DNA from: Lycium barbarum
Lineage: Eukaryota; Streptophyta; Magnoliopsida; Solanales; Solanaceae
Reading direction: 5' to 3'
Assembly: GCF_019175385.1 (NCBI RefSeq)
Contig: NC_083344.1
Coordinates: 25,112,231 to 25,176,230, forward strand
DNA length: 64,000 nt
The translations under genes and the position numbers were made by a program. This document shows, in pieces, positions 1-14,400 of this stretch. The first letter of the stretch is position 1. Each line of letters begins with the position of its first letter. The notes beneath the pieces were generated by a model. That model saw only the letters and a list, made by a program, of their open reading frames with translations, was not told the DNA's origin and ran no database searches.

Positions 1-1987
1 ATATATTGATTTGAAACATCCGTTGAGAATTTGAGAAAACTTAAACTATGAAAGTTGTAGACCTTTGAAATGCCTTTCCAACAGTATATTGTGGAGCCCA
101 AGGGGATCTTTGTACAAGAAGTTATGTCCATTTTACTGAATGTGGTCGGCAAAGTAGAAAAACGTGAAATTTTGACTTAAGTGTGAAATGGACCTAGGAG
201 CTTGCTGAGCTCAACTCAAAGCACTACATAGTCATGCCATAGGCTAAGCTCAGCGGGGTGTAGTGACCAAAAGGAGAAAATTCCTGAAAGTTTTCTAAGT
301 ACATTTTGGGCAGGTGAGCTAGCTGAGCTGAGCTCAAAGCACAACATAGTCATGCTATAGGCTAAGCTCAGCGAGCCAGGGGGTCCAAAATGCTCCATCC
401 TATAAATTCAACACTTAACTCGAAAATTCATTTGTCAGACATTCCAACTACGTAGAAAACCTCTCAAGGACGATTTTCTCTCCTCTCAAACCCCCCCTCC
501 CCCCCCCCCCCCCCCCCCCCACATCAAGGTAAGAACATCTCTACGATTCCTAATTAATCCTAGCACTAAATACATGATTCTTAAACAAAAACATAGATTT
601 CCAAGGTAATTCTTCTCAAGTGATTCAAGCTAGGGTTTTGGATGTTCTTCGTCAGAAAAGCAAACTAGTTCGTTGGATTGGAGTGTTTACAGGTATGTAA
701 GGCTAACTATCTACGTGTGGGAAAGTTATTGACCTTCCCCACGTCTCGTTCTTCATGATTATTACGAGTTGCATCAGAAATAGAGATTATGCGCTAGTTC
801 ATGAAAAGTCTTGAACTTTTATCCTTTGAGAATATAAGTTTCGTAGTTGTTTATGATTATCATCCTGAATATTGTGAACTCAGAACGTAATCTAAATAGA
901 CCCGTGTTTTATACCCACGAGTCTCAATCTAGAAACTCAGTATGGTTAGAAACAGTTAAGGCTTCAGTTCTCATAATCATAATCAGTCCTAGAATACATG
1001 TCAGTATGCTTAGAAACAGTTAAGGCTTCAGGTCTCATAATCAGTCCTAGAATACATGTCTCAGCTTAGTAATGTTCATTATTCCAGGGGTCTCAGTTCT
1101 TTAATAATTATTGTTGAATATTGAACTCTTGCATTTTGCCCGAGGGCCACCCTTGTATTTTGGCCAAGGGCAACTCTTGTATTTTTGCCCAAGGACACCG
1201 TCTCATGTATACATGTACTTGGCCAAAGCCATAGACTGACGCACTTACTTGGCCAAGGCCATGGTTTTGAGCATTTATTATTGGGCCAAGGCCTCACATA
1301 TAAATACAGGAAAACAGGGGATTCAGATACAGAACAGGAAGTACTCATAACTCCACTTCTCTTGTTCATTTCAGTTTACAATTTCAGATTCAGTTTCAAC
1401 ATTTATTACCTGTTTATTTATTGGGTTGCCCTCTCCCGAGCACCCCACTTACAGTTCTTTCTTTCAGTTGCTTTACATAACAGTGCAATTCAAATGTACT
1501 GACGTCCCTTTTGCTCGGGGACTGCATCTCACGATGCAGGTAATGATTTACAGGATAACGGATCTGCACGCTAGGTATCTCCAGTATCAACTGATTGGTG
1601 AGCTCCAGTTATTTTAGAGCCTTATCATTATTTACAGTCATTTTCAGTATTATCATACAGTCAAGTATGTCATACGCCTTGTCCCTGCAATCAGTTAGTA
1701 CTTCAGTAAAGGCTTCATAGACTATATTAGTAGCTAGACAGAGTCACAGGCTTTTATGTTAGCCTTGTTGGCTATAGTATTTATCTTTAAGACTTTGTTC
1801 AGTATCCCGCACTTTCAGTTAGTTATTCAGTTAGACTTTAGTAGATCAGCATGTGTTAGTTCTATTTTCTGCATTCAGTATGTTATGATACCACATGTCA
1901 ATTCAGTCAACCAGTTGATTTGCTCGGTCACATGTAATCAAACACCGGGTGTTGTGTTACGTCCAGATCCAAGTTCGAAGCATGACA
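1..1987 (+). mobile_element. Partial Gypsy-type LTR (family A), right end
   Basis: The right 700 bp match, by eye, the reverse complement of the solo LTR at 43639-46091. Shared blocks are the stretch after a GTACTGACGTCC-like motif (about 1497-1550), the CTGCATCTC..GATGCAGG quasi-palindrome, and the end GTGTTACGTCCAG...GCATGACA. The LTR therefore ends in CA at 1987; its left end lies outside the window. No tRNA-Met primer site (TGGTATCAGAGC) follows, so this is a solo LTR or the 3' LTR of an element lying to the left. GGCCAAGGC-type short repeats occur at 1135-1300. Short ORFs here look non-coding. Confidence 0.75.
491..520. repeat. Poly-C tract inside the LTR
   Basis: There are 29 C residues in 30 bp, broken by one T at 498. 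A similar C tract of about 16 bp lies in the internal region of the plus-strand Gypsy element near 62660. Exact length is prone to sequencing error. Confidence 0.9.
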
Positions 1988-2494
1988 AGCTGACTACGTA
2001 CAATTTTGACAAAAAGTTGTACACTTGTGTTAAGGCTCCCTAAGTAGCTTTAATAAAGTCGTCAGAGTGGAACCGTCTGAAGTTCTTGTTGCTACTCATA
2101 AGGTGGAAAGATGGCCGTTACTCTCTACCTTCAGCACTACAAAAGTTAGATTGGCAAGAGCAAAAGGAAAACCACGCTATGTCTTTTTGGAGTCGCACAA
2201 CATTTTGTTACTGAATTAGATCAACTAACAATACATTCAATTTTTGGATTGCAATCTTTTTTGCTCATCCATTAGGAAAAACAACTCATGCAAGCAAACA
2301 ATTAACAGAACATAAAGATAGGGCCACACTTCATAGAACGCTTGAAAATCCTTGCAAGTCCAGAATCAGAGTTCCCTCAGTTGGCACAGAAACGCGACAA
2401 CAAGACCCTATTTCATTTATTGATGTTAAATTTACAAACTAGATCCATATCTAAGCATATACTTCATATATGTACACCTAATAGGTTTGATATG
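1988..2494 (-). other. CLPB4 3' flank and probable 3' UTR
   Basis: No coding sequence is recognised here. On the minus strand this follows the CLPB4 stop codon. An AATAAA motif lies at 2416-2421 (minus strand), about 75 bp after the stop, and is the best polyadenylation-signal candidate. The stretch separates the gene from the LTR ending at 1987. Confidence 0.5.
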
Positions 2495-5400
2495 TCAATG
2501 GTTGGCAACCATTGCATCCATGTTGGAACCATTCTCAATTTTTCGTATCAACAGTCTCTTCTGGGGAGGAAGGTCCCTAGCCTGAGGTGAAGCATCAGCA
2601 TCAACGATAATCATGTCTTCCTCGGTAAAATCTCCTCTTAAAACTCCCATTGCTACTTCATTCTCAACCATCTGCTGAATCACTCGTTTAACAGGCCGAG
2701 CTCCGTAGTTAGGGTCGAAGCCCATATTCGCCAACAGACTGATAGCTTCCTGTGTATAATGAAGATTAATTTTCTTCTGTTTGAGTCTATCTTTCACCCT
2801 TCTCAGCTGCAACAGAAAAACAACCTTCTTGTTAGGTTCTAAGAAGATTATGATGCAAATAGATAAGTTTATTCAACAAATATTCAGTCGATGATATTGT
2901 CAGGTAGCCTCATTAACTTTCATTCCCGTGAACCTCACCAACGTTACAGTATGGCTGCTGGAGTGATGCAGGTTGAAATATAGAAATAGACAAATAGTTT
3001 ACCCAAATAAAGAAAACCAGAAACACAGAAGAGAGATCAAAATTAGGTTTTGTCTTTGAGCAAAGCTTAAACACCATATAAGACAATTATCTTTTAAATC
3101 ATACTCTGTTATAGAACTACTACAAGAGCAGACACTAGATAGGATGCGCAGCGACAATCCGGTTCTCAAGCAAATGAGATGTACTTGCGTGTAATATTGA
3201 GTATAATGTGCAGTAAAAAACGTTTTTGCTCTCACTGAACAACTGAAATAAACAGATATACTGCACCACGGATAACTGCATGTAGTGCTTATAAAGTTCT
3301 TAAAATTAAAGTAATCAGAAAGCAGATGACACTGCAGCAAACAAAAAACAACGTAGAACAAAAATGTAAGAAGTCAGGAGGATCAGAATTCAACACATCT
3401 GTATTACCTGGAGCTCAACAATTCTGCTGACTTGCTTAAGGTCCAGAGGTTGGAAAACAATGTATTCATCAATCCGATTCATGAACTCGGGCCGGAAAGT
3501 CTGTCTTGCCAATTCAATAACCTGCCTTTTCATCACATCATAAACTGCCTCCTGGCTATCTTGAGTGTTCTGCAGAGTCTCAAGAATGTAATGTGACCCA
3601 ATGTTTGATGTCATTATTACAACAGTGTTTGTGAAACTAACAGTCCTCCCTTGTGAATCAGTTATTCTTCCATCATCCAGCAATTGTAAGAGAATGTTAA
3701 AAACATCATGATGTGCTTTCTCAATTTCATCAAAGAGGATCACTGAGTAAGGCCTCCGACGGACCACTTCAGTAAGTTGCCCACCCTCTTCATATCCAAC
3801 ATAACCTGGTGGTGCACCAACCAACCGTGAAACAGCATGTTTTTCCATGTATTCACTCATGTCAATACGCACCAGAGCGTTTTCAGTATTGAAAAGGTAA
3901 GCAGCAAGAGCCTTTCCTAGTTCAGTTTTGCCAACTCCAGTGGGGCCCATAAACATGAAGCTTGCTATAGGACGATTTGGATCAGATAGGCCTGCCCTGG
4001 ATCGCCTGATTGCATCAGCTACAGATTTTACTGCCATATCCTGACCAATAACTCTTTTGTGAAGTTCATTTTCTAAAAAGACAAGCTTGTCTCTCTCTGA
4101 CTGCTGAAGGTTTGATAATGGTATACCAATCCACTTGCTAACAATTTCAGCAATATCTAGATCAGTTACTTCTTCACGAAGCAATGAACTCCCAGACTTT
4201 CGGTAGTCAGCCAGGTTTTTCTCTGCTTCTTGTAGCTGGCGTTGAAGGGAGATTAGGGTCCCATACTTGAGTTCAGCAGCACGATTCAAGTCATAATCAC
4301 GTTCAGCAGCTTCCATCTCTAAGTTCACCCTGTCAATCTACTCAACCAAAAGCTTAAACAGTAATCATGAGAATACCAAGAAAAACTGCAACTTTGAATT
4401 GATCTCAGCATTAAAACCAAGAATTTACCTCCTCCTTTATAGAACGTATGCGTGTCATCAAAGCTTTCTCGTGTTCCCACTGTTCATTTAACTCTTTCTG
4501 CTTTTGCTTAAGGGATTCCAAATCACTTTCTATCTTGCTCAGTCTTTCTTTAGATGCTTTATCCGTGTCATTTTTCAGAGACAGTTTCTCCATTTCCAAC
4601 TTCAGTACAGCCCTATCTATCTCATCCAATTCAGTTGGCTTTGAAGTGATTTCCATCTTTAGTTTTGCAGCAGCTTCATCCACAAGGTCAATTGCTGAAA
4701 AGTAGGAATAAAATATAAAGTGAGAAATGCTAAACAAAAGCATATCAAATTACAAGATCCAGCAATCCACTCAATGTAATAAGACATTTAAAGGAGCCAT
4801 AAAAATAAGCAGCTTCTGCCCTGTAACTTTCTTAATTCATAAAACAATAGCAGCTCTACTAATTTGAAGATTTCCACTCTATCTAATTCATCAGGTGATT
4901 GGTCGGAAATATTCGAGATTTCAACATCTGGAACCTGTTCTTGAAACTAGGATATTCTTCTCCATAGGCTGATCTATAAATTAGATGCTAACACATCATT
5001 TTCCTACGTCAGATACGAGGCCAATTCTTATTACAGATGTTCTTTCCATCTAACTTGAAAATAAGCAGCCCTTAAGTTTACTTCCATGTCAAAGAAAGAA
5101 GATCATGTAGCCATCATTTTGTTCATTCGCAAAAAATAATAGAAGCCGAGATGCAAATGAGCATGGAGAGTTGTTTAAAAACATGCAAGGTGTAGAGGGG
5201 CGTACCCATTATCTACCGAGTTTCGAATCATACACCAGTAATGCTAGGGGATTTCTCAGTTATTAAAAAAACATGGATGGAGTTTCCCAGAACATTACAA
5301 TGAAATGTTAAAATAGTTCTTGATGTTATGAAATCAAATATGCAGCTGAAACATATATGTCAAAGCCTTCCAAATGTGAGCATATAGAACTGATGGAAGG

Positions 5401-8400
5401 CATGAATAAGAATTCTGATTTGTGCAAAGTAGGAGCAATTAAAGGATCTTGATTTTGCAGAAAGTAAATGTAGTTTTAGTTCATAAATTGATGAAAATCC
5501 AAATCCCTAATGTTATAAATGAGGTAAATGTTACTGAAAGATGTGTCTCTTCCCCATTCTATGCAAAGCCTCTGTAACTAAAGTATGAACTTGGTCTTCA
5601 TTAGTTTTTTTTTTTTTTTTAACCACTTCCTCTAAAGAAACTTCAACAAAAATGTGAGAAAGAAAATAAGATAGGAAGAAAGAGTTTAGTGAAACAACTT
5701 GAGTATTCCCTAAAGCCATTGGCATTTAAATAGTTAAGTGTACACGTTCTAAGAAAAGAAAGATAATTAAAAACATAAATACAGGGAGTAAATCTATCGG
5801 AAACAGCCTCTCTAGCTTCCCAAGGTAGGGGTAAGGCTGTATACACACCACCCTCCCAAGACCCCACTCGTGGGAGTACACTAATCCCCACCATAATGAC
5901 ATCTTTTGATTTTTCACATTAAAAAAAGATCAAACATGATTCACTAATTAACCTTATCAAGTTTTTGAAAACAAAATGAACTTTCAAAATGAACTACTCT
6001 ACAACTAAACCTATCATATATGATCAAAGGTCTGAAATAAGATTCCATGGAAGCAGCGCTTGTCAGAGGTATTAATTGATGTAAAAAGGACTCACCAACT
6101 AATGAAGTTCCACTGAAAATTTTCTAAGCTTACAAAATTTACTGGAGGATACGGGACCTCAGCGATTAATCACTGCTCTCAAGGTGAGAAACTATCGCAA
6201 GGATTTAATAGGAACCAAACAGAAGATTTTCAGACAATTTGCAGTTCTAAGGATGAGTTAGCCTACCTTTGTCAGGCAAAAATCGCTCAGTGATATATCG
6301 ATCTGCAAAAACTGCAGCTGACACAAGAGCACTGTCTGATATTTTAACACCATGATGCAGTTCATATCGTTCACGTAATCCACGAAGGATGGAAATTGCA
6401 TCTTCCACAGATGGTTGGCCACAATATACTTGTTGAAATCTACGTTCTAGAGCAGGGTCCTTCTCAATGTACTTCCTATATTCATTCAAAGTGGTTGCTC
6501 CAATACATCTAAGTTCACCTCGACCAAGCATGGGTTTCAACAAATTCCCTGCATCCATGGCCCCGCTAGTAGCTCCTAAACACACAGCATAAACAAACAC
6601 AATTTTTAGAATAAAACATATCATCATAATTTAACCAAGTAACACTCGCATAGGTACTAATATAAGCCAGCTACAAACAGAAGCTATATCTTGGGTATAA
6701 AGATGCTTTCTCCTCTACCTGGTTGCATGCATAAAGAACATCATCAATCATCTTTAATCAGCTTTGTGGAAATAAGAGAAATAAACCTAGTTCAATCATT
6801 TCCAAGGTCCAGGATCAAATTAACAGAGAAGTATACTTGGTCTAAGCATTACCGCAGTCCAAACTCAATTTAAAAATGGATCACCTAAAACACAATCGCA
6901 AAGCAATAGTGCTTTTAACCTCACTTGAGTCCACACATTGTGTTTCACAGAGACATCACATGACCTAAACGACAAACTTTGTATTGTTGAAGAATAAATA
7001 TGCAAGGAGAAAAATCATCCAACAAAAAGAGACAGTCACCACTCGTTGTCAACCTTGAGATTTGAAAGCAGAGAAGCAGTTTGAGCCAGCAAGTTTCTTT
7101 AACATAGAAATTTAAAAATAAAATACCAAACCTGCACCAACTACAGTGTGTATCTCATCAATAAACAATATAATCTGCCCATTGGATGCAGAGACTTCCT
7201 TTAAAACGGCTTTCAACCTTTCCTCAAAATCTCCACGGTACTTTGCACCAGCAAGCAAGGCACCCATATCGAGAGAGATCAACTAAATAAAATGAAAAGG
7301 AAAAGCAAATCAAAGTACAGTATTAGCACTTAAAAAGTCGATCGCGAATCCTAATAGACAATTAGAGAATGAGGTGGGTTGTTTCCTTTTCTCCTCACCC
7401 TTCTCTGAGTGAGGGGGTGGGAGACTAGCTTATAAAGCACACTACCTTAGTTGATCAAAATCTAGTCTAAATTTGAGTGTAGGCATTATAAATGTTTCTC
7501 AGTATCACACTCCATTGGAAATTACTCCCACAAATTACTATGACAATGTCACTTTGCCATGCTGTTCATTTGAGTAAGAACAGCATCAATTGTGTTGAGC
7601 AGACTCATATCTTGAACAAAAATTATGTTCCAATAATACCGGGAGACCTAAAGAAAACCTAGATAGTTTTCGCCATACAAATGAATCACTGCAACAAGAG
7701 AAACACGACTTTTTCTAGGAAGCTACAGGTTAAGGCCTATACTTCTCAATAGAAAAGCAGCAAATTTTCAACTATCACCTTCCCCCAAAAAAATCAAATA
7801 GAAGAAAACAATCAAAATAGCACCACAAAATGCTCTCTTCAAAGAGAACTTCTTGTTTAATCCTTTTCACAATAAAATAAATTCAATTAAATTTAAGTAA
7901 CAAGGAAGAGAAGTTATGTACCTTCCGATTCATCAAAGGTTCAGGAACATCTCCACGTACTATCCTTTGAGCTAATCTGCAAGGATAAGGAGCAAAAAGC
8001 ATAATCATTCGAGTTAAAGAGCCCGTTTGGATTGGCTTATAAGTTGCTGAAAACAACTTATAAGCTGTTTTCAGCTTTTTTGAGTGTTTGGCTGGCCAGC
8101 TTAAAGCCATTTTGTGCTTAAAATAAGCTAAAAAAAAATAATTTGGCCCGTTTGGCTTAGCTTATCTAAAGCAGCTTATAAGCTGTTTTCAGCTTATAAG
8201 TTGCTTTTTTTAAGCTCATCCAAACAGGCTCAAAGTGTCATATAGATTTGGTTGATACCATCTTTCATCTCTTCCCTTTTTTTTTTCAACTTCTTTTAAT
8301 GATTGTTAGAATACAAAATGAATCAAAGTAATTATAGGTTACTATTGCCTAGGCAGTGTTTTGGAAAGCGAGAAGCGAAAAAAGGGATGAGGGCTCGCTT

Positions 8401-11400
8401 CATCGAAATGAGAAGCAAAGCACACACTTTTTTCATCTGAAGCACAATTTAACACAAAAAATAAAAAAATATTAAATTTGTGTAGATAAATAACCGAGAA
8501 CTCAATAGAAATAACATACTAAGCAAATCTTTCAATTCCTAAATAAAGGTAAATAATAGATGACGTGAACAATGCTACCAATTGCATAGGACTCCCAAGT
8601 ACTAGCAAATGTTACAGGCTAACATTACCTTGGACCTATGTAAAAAGTTAAACCAAGCCACATAGAGACTCTACAAGCTACCACAAGTTTGGCATTCTAT
8701 TGATTATTAAACAGAAATTTGAGGTCATCCAAATGGCTCTACGAGTCAACTCAATTTTACAGACTTACGAGCAAAGTAGTTTCAAATCATAGGGAAGTTA
8801 ACATATAATTCATTGATTCACTAATGACAGCATTATTTTGAAAATATATACTTTTAAAATATGTCGAACGCATCCATCAGAACTATTCACTAAACCTTGT
8901 CAACTATCCAGATTCTGAAACGTATAGGCTGACCCTTAAGTAAGAAGTGTGATAACTACATTTCATTACCCAACAACTACTCACTAAATAAACACAAGGA
9001 ACCATAGTAAACAAGAAAGATTATAATTGCTCCATACCATTCTACAATTACTAATTTTCAACAAGGGAAAAGGGTCAAATATACCCCTCTACTTTAGTTT
9101 ATTGGCTAACTTTGCCCTTCGTTAGCCAAAGTGATCCAATATACCTCTCCGTTAGCCAAAGTGTTCACTTATCGATATTATATTAAAAGCATGAACTCCC
9201 TAACCTAAAAGTTAAATTACATAAATACCCCTATGAACCTAACTAAATTATAAATTGAAGAAAACAGCTACGCCAAGCAACTGCTCCTAACACAAATAGA
9301 CGCTAGGCTAAGCAACAGGTGCAAACCCACCGTTTGGGGATATAGCCATCCATGTTCGTATATTATTCAATGGATTCTGAACAATTAAGCTATGCCTGTT
9401 GTCAAACTTAAAAAAACAAAAAAAATTAAAGATATTCCCTGTTCCGTTTTCTCTTTACTTTTTTTTTTTTTGAGAAGGTAACAGTTGTATGTATAGAGTA
9501 AACCAGCACATAGGTTGTGCTGAAAACCATATTTACATCAGGCAAAAGAAAACAACTGATCCAACATTCTAACAAGATCCTAGAATATCTACAATGGACT
9601 CGGTATCTTCTGGATATATCTGTTTACACCAAAAACAAAAAAGTCTAATGCAGTTCAGTTTGATCTTTAGTGCTTCATTACTGATGTCCTCAAAACACCT
9701 TGAATTCCTCTCTTTCCAAATTGTCCACCATATACAGGCTGGAACAACCCTCCATCTATCTTTGTCTACAGCTCCTAATCCTGCTTCCTCCCAGGTATAT
9801 AGTACTTGAGTAATCTTGTTAGGCATTACCCAAGCCAAGCCCCTAAGGTTAACAAAAATCCTCCAAAGCTGATCTGTTATCTTGCATTGTAAAAACAGAT
9901 GGCTGACTGTTTCAGCCTCTTCTCCACATAGATAGCATCTGGAACAAAGAGAGAACTTCCTCTTTTTAAGGTTTTCTTGGGTCAAAACAGCTTCCCTTGC
10001 CAACAACCAAGTGAAACAAGCTACTTTGTATGGTATTTTCACTTTCCATATATGCTTCCAAGGCCACTGTTGCACCTGTTGATTACCTTGGTTCAAAAAT
10101 TTGTATGCTGAGTTCACTTTAAATATGCCTTTACTGTCTTCTTTCCACCATAGTTTATCTACTCCATCATGAATACCTTTGAATTCTTCCAGCTTTCTAA
10201 AGAATTCGGTGAGTGAATCAATTTCCCAGTCATTAAATTTCCTCCTAAACTGAGTGTTCCATCCTTGAGGAGTCCATGTTTCAACTACAGTTTTTTGTTG
10301 ATGTACAACTAGCCCATAAATGTCAGGAAAGAGGTCCTTTAAACTTCTATTGCCCAACCATTTATCCTCCCAAAATGATGTTTTATCACCATTGTTTACC
10401 TGTACTGTTGCATGATTCCTCAGGAAAGGCCATAATACTCTTATGGATCTCCACAAACTAACTCCATAAGGAGTGTTCACCTCTTTGGTCATCCAGTTGC
10501 TTTCTTCACCATACTTTGTCTTGATGATGCTTCCCCAGTAAGATTGATTATCTTGAGCATACCTCCACAACCACTTTAGTTTAAGAGCTTTACTCTGCAA
10601 TTTGAGATTCCTGATGCCTAATCCACTTTGTTTCTTCCCCAACATAACATCACACCATTTGACTAGATAGAATACCTTTTTGTCTTGATTACCTTGCCAC
10701 ATAAAATCCCTTCTAATCTTGTCAAGCCTTTGGATGGTCTCCACTAGAATGGGAAATAAGGACATCATGTAAGTTGGCAGTGCATCCAACACGGAGTTGA
10801 TGAGAGTGACTCTGCCTCCCAGAGAAATATATTGTGATTTCCATCTAGTCAACTTCTTTTTACACTTTTCAATCACAGAATTCCAAATACTCATAGATTT
10901 TGATTTAGCACCTAAGGGCATTCCCAAATAAGTGGTCGGCAATGATCCAACTTCTCCTCCTAAAATCCCAGTCAACTCCTCCATATTAGACACTACATTG
11001 ATTGGATACATGTGACTCTTTCTCCAATTAATGTGTAAGCCATAAACTCCTTCAAATAGCGCAGATGATCTTCATCAGCATCACAGAAAATTAAGGTATC
11101 ATCTGCATATTGGAGATGTGTGACTTCCATGTTGGCAATTGAATTTGAATTTGTGGCCACCTCAAAACCTCTGATCCATTCATTGTTTCTTGCCACCTTA
11201 ATCATATTGTTCAGGCCCTCCATGACTAGAATGAACAAGAAAGGAGACAAAGGGTCACCCTGCCTCAATCCTCTTTGAGAAAAAACCTTCAGGTGAGCCA
11301 TTGATTAGGATGGAAAACTTGACAGTTGAGATGCAAAATCTTATCCATTTTTCTCCAAAGCCCATACATGACAGAATCTTCAATAGAAAACCCCAATTGA

Positions 11401-14400
11401 CATGATCATATGCTTTTTCAATGTCTAATTTGCAAAGAATTCCCGGCTTTCCTTGTTTGATTCTCGAATCCACAGCTTCATTAGCAATTAAAATAGCATC
11501 CATTATTTGTCTCTCTTTAATAAAAGCCATCTGTTGGACATCCACCAGCTTGCTTATTACTCTTTTCAGCCTCTCTGTTAACACCTTTGAGATCAACTTT
11601 TAGACACTGCCTATAAGGCTAATGGGTCTAAAGTCTCTCAACTCCTTAGCTCCATTCTTTTTTGGGATCAAGCTTATATAGGTTGCATTATAGCTTTTCT
11701 CAAAAACTCCATGAGTGTGAAAGTTTTTGAAAGTTTCCATGATATCATGCTTCAAAACATCCCAACATTTAATGAGAAAGCCCATTGTGAAGCCATCTAG
11801 GCCAGGGGCTTTGTCCATGGCACACATCTTTATACATGACAACACCTCTTGTTCACTAAATTCACCTTGTAAAACAACATTTTCCTCTTCAGTGATGACA
11901 GGACAATTGTTCAAAGTCAATGATGGCCTCCACTCATAAGTTTCAGAGTACAGTTTCCGGTAGAAATCAACAATTTCCCCCTTGATTCTTACTGGATCTT
12001 CCACAACTTCATCTTGGATCACAAGCTAGTCAATATTGTTACTTCTCTTGTGTGCATTGGCCACTTTGTGGAAGAAACTGGTATTTTTATCCCCCTCTTT
12101 GAGCCATAAAGCCCTAGATCGTTGTCTCCATGAGATTTCCTCATTGTTAATGTGTTCATCATATTCCATCAAAAGAGAAGCTTTCAAAACTGATTCCTCT
12201 TCTGGTAATATTCTATTCTCTTGTATTGCATCAAAGGTAGCCAATTGACTCAAAAGTTGAGCCTTTTGCATTCCCAGATTTCCTTGATAAGTTTTACTCC
12301 AATCTTTTAGCTTGACTTTTAATGCTTTAACTTTGCAAGCTAAAATATAATCGGGTTTGCCTATGAAAATAAAAGAATTCCACCAATGTCTGATTCTTTC
12401 CACCAATGTCTGATTCTTTCCACAAATCCTTCTGTATTCAGCCACCAATTTTCAAATTTAAAATATGACTTGTTATGTTCCCAGATTCCACATTGAAGTG
12501 ATATAGGGAAATGATCAGACTCCAGTCTCTGCAATACAGACTACTTGATATTCCTGAACCTGTCATCCCACTCTTGAGAGATTAGAATCCTGTCAATTCT
12601 AGAAGCAATTCTACTATTATCTCCCTTTAGCCAAGTAAAACATCCTCCTTCTAGTTGAAGATTCAAAAGTTCTATGTCTTCTATAAAATCTGAAAATTCC
12701 TCCATTGCAGGGGTTCTTCTTCTGCAATTCCTCCTCTCCGATGGAAATCTTGTGACATTAAAGTAATTCCTCTTCTCCGATGGAAATCTTGTGACATGAA
12801 AGTCACCACAGATAGCCCATGGACCCTCAAACATACCCCTAACAGCTCCTACTTCCTCCCACACATGCTCCCTCTCAAATCTGCAATTTGGAGCATATAC
12901 TCCAGTTATGTGGCACTCAAAATCTTGAAGAAGTGCCACAAACTTGCAGGTTAGAGTATATGATCCAATTTCCAGAATATCCCCTCTCCAAGCTCTACTA
13001 TCCCACAACATCAAAATTCCCCCTCTAGTGCCACTAGCTTGTAAACATGCAAATTTCACCCATCTCCCTCCCCATAATTCTTTGACAATCTCTTTTACAT
13101 CCCCCACCAGTTTAGACTCCTGAAGACATATGATATCAGCGTTCCAATTATACAAATGACTCTGCACAATTCTTCTTTTATCCTTGTTGTTTAATCCCCT
13201 TACATTCCATGATACCAATTTGAGATTCATAGTAGAAAGTTTCCATCTTTTCCCCCGACTCTTTTCCCATCACTTTTGAAATTAACATCAAAAGAGATGA
13301 GCCCTTTAATTCTTGTATCCCTTGGTATCTAGGCCTCTTGATAGATGCCTCTGTCTCCATGAGCCTTGCTTGTCTGCAGCTATCTGTTTGCATCAATAAT
13401 TCCCTTGCTTCCTCCTCATGCCCCTGGAAGTCGGCCCCAAAACATTTTCCCATTTTAGTCATGTTTTGTCGCATCCATGTTGATGTAGCCTTCTCTTTTT
13501 GAAGAATTAAACTCTGATCATCTTGGATTGGTTCTGCATCTTCCACCACCCATTCTTCAGTTCCTACTACATCTTGATCAATCACCGTGATGTGCTGCTC
13601 CTCAGGATATTGTGCCCCTTCTACAGAATTCACTCCAGTCAAAGATGTATGACATGTTCTTTTGCATGCCTTCTTCGGCTGATACTCTTTCCCCATAATT
13701 ATTAAATCTTGCATGTGTCAAGTCCCTCGCCTCTGTCATCGTCACTGGAAAGACCTCCTGAATATTGAGGTTTTGTGGTTCTACTGCGAAAGGATCAAAA
13801 AAACCTTCTATACGTGTAGCAGTTAAGTCATTAAAAATGACTTGGGCTGCTCTATGTTTTCCAGACCATTTTTTACTCACTTTGGGCCTATTGTCCTGGC
13901 CCAATAGTCGAAATAAACCCTTTATGGCCTCCATCTCCTTTGCACGTGCCTTTAAATCCCAATTAAAATTTTGAACAGCGGTTTCTGAGCACCCCACATG
14001 CTCTTTCAGTACTTCCTCTGATAAAAGCCTGCTCCCCTGTCCTTTTTCTTCAACATGTAAAGCTTTTACCCTAAAGTCTGAAGAATCCCCAAATCCAGCA
14101 GTTTCTTCCATCAAGTTCACCATCGCCGGCGCCACTGGTTCAAAATGAACCTTCTTTTCAGCCCCAACAGGAATGTAGAACTTGATCCCTTCTCTTTCTA
14201 TTGTCACCTCATTGGGGCAATTCCGACCGTCACCGGAAATTTGAATTCTTCCCACTTTAGATGGTTTTTCAGCTCTGTTTCTTCCTCAGTGGAGACCCAT
14301 CCACCACAAAGATTCCCAATTTCAATGAAAATTTTCTGTGACCAAAGCTGAAGAGGGATACCCAATGCTCGAATCCAAGTGGTGGTTGTGTTCTGCGATG

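Noticed and set aside
1756..2043. Frame of 95 codons across the LTR end
   Set aside because: It overlaps the LTR boundary at 1987 and has no protein-like motif.
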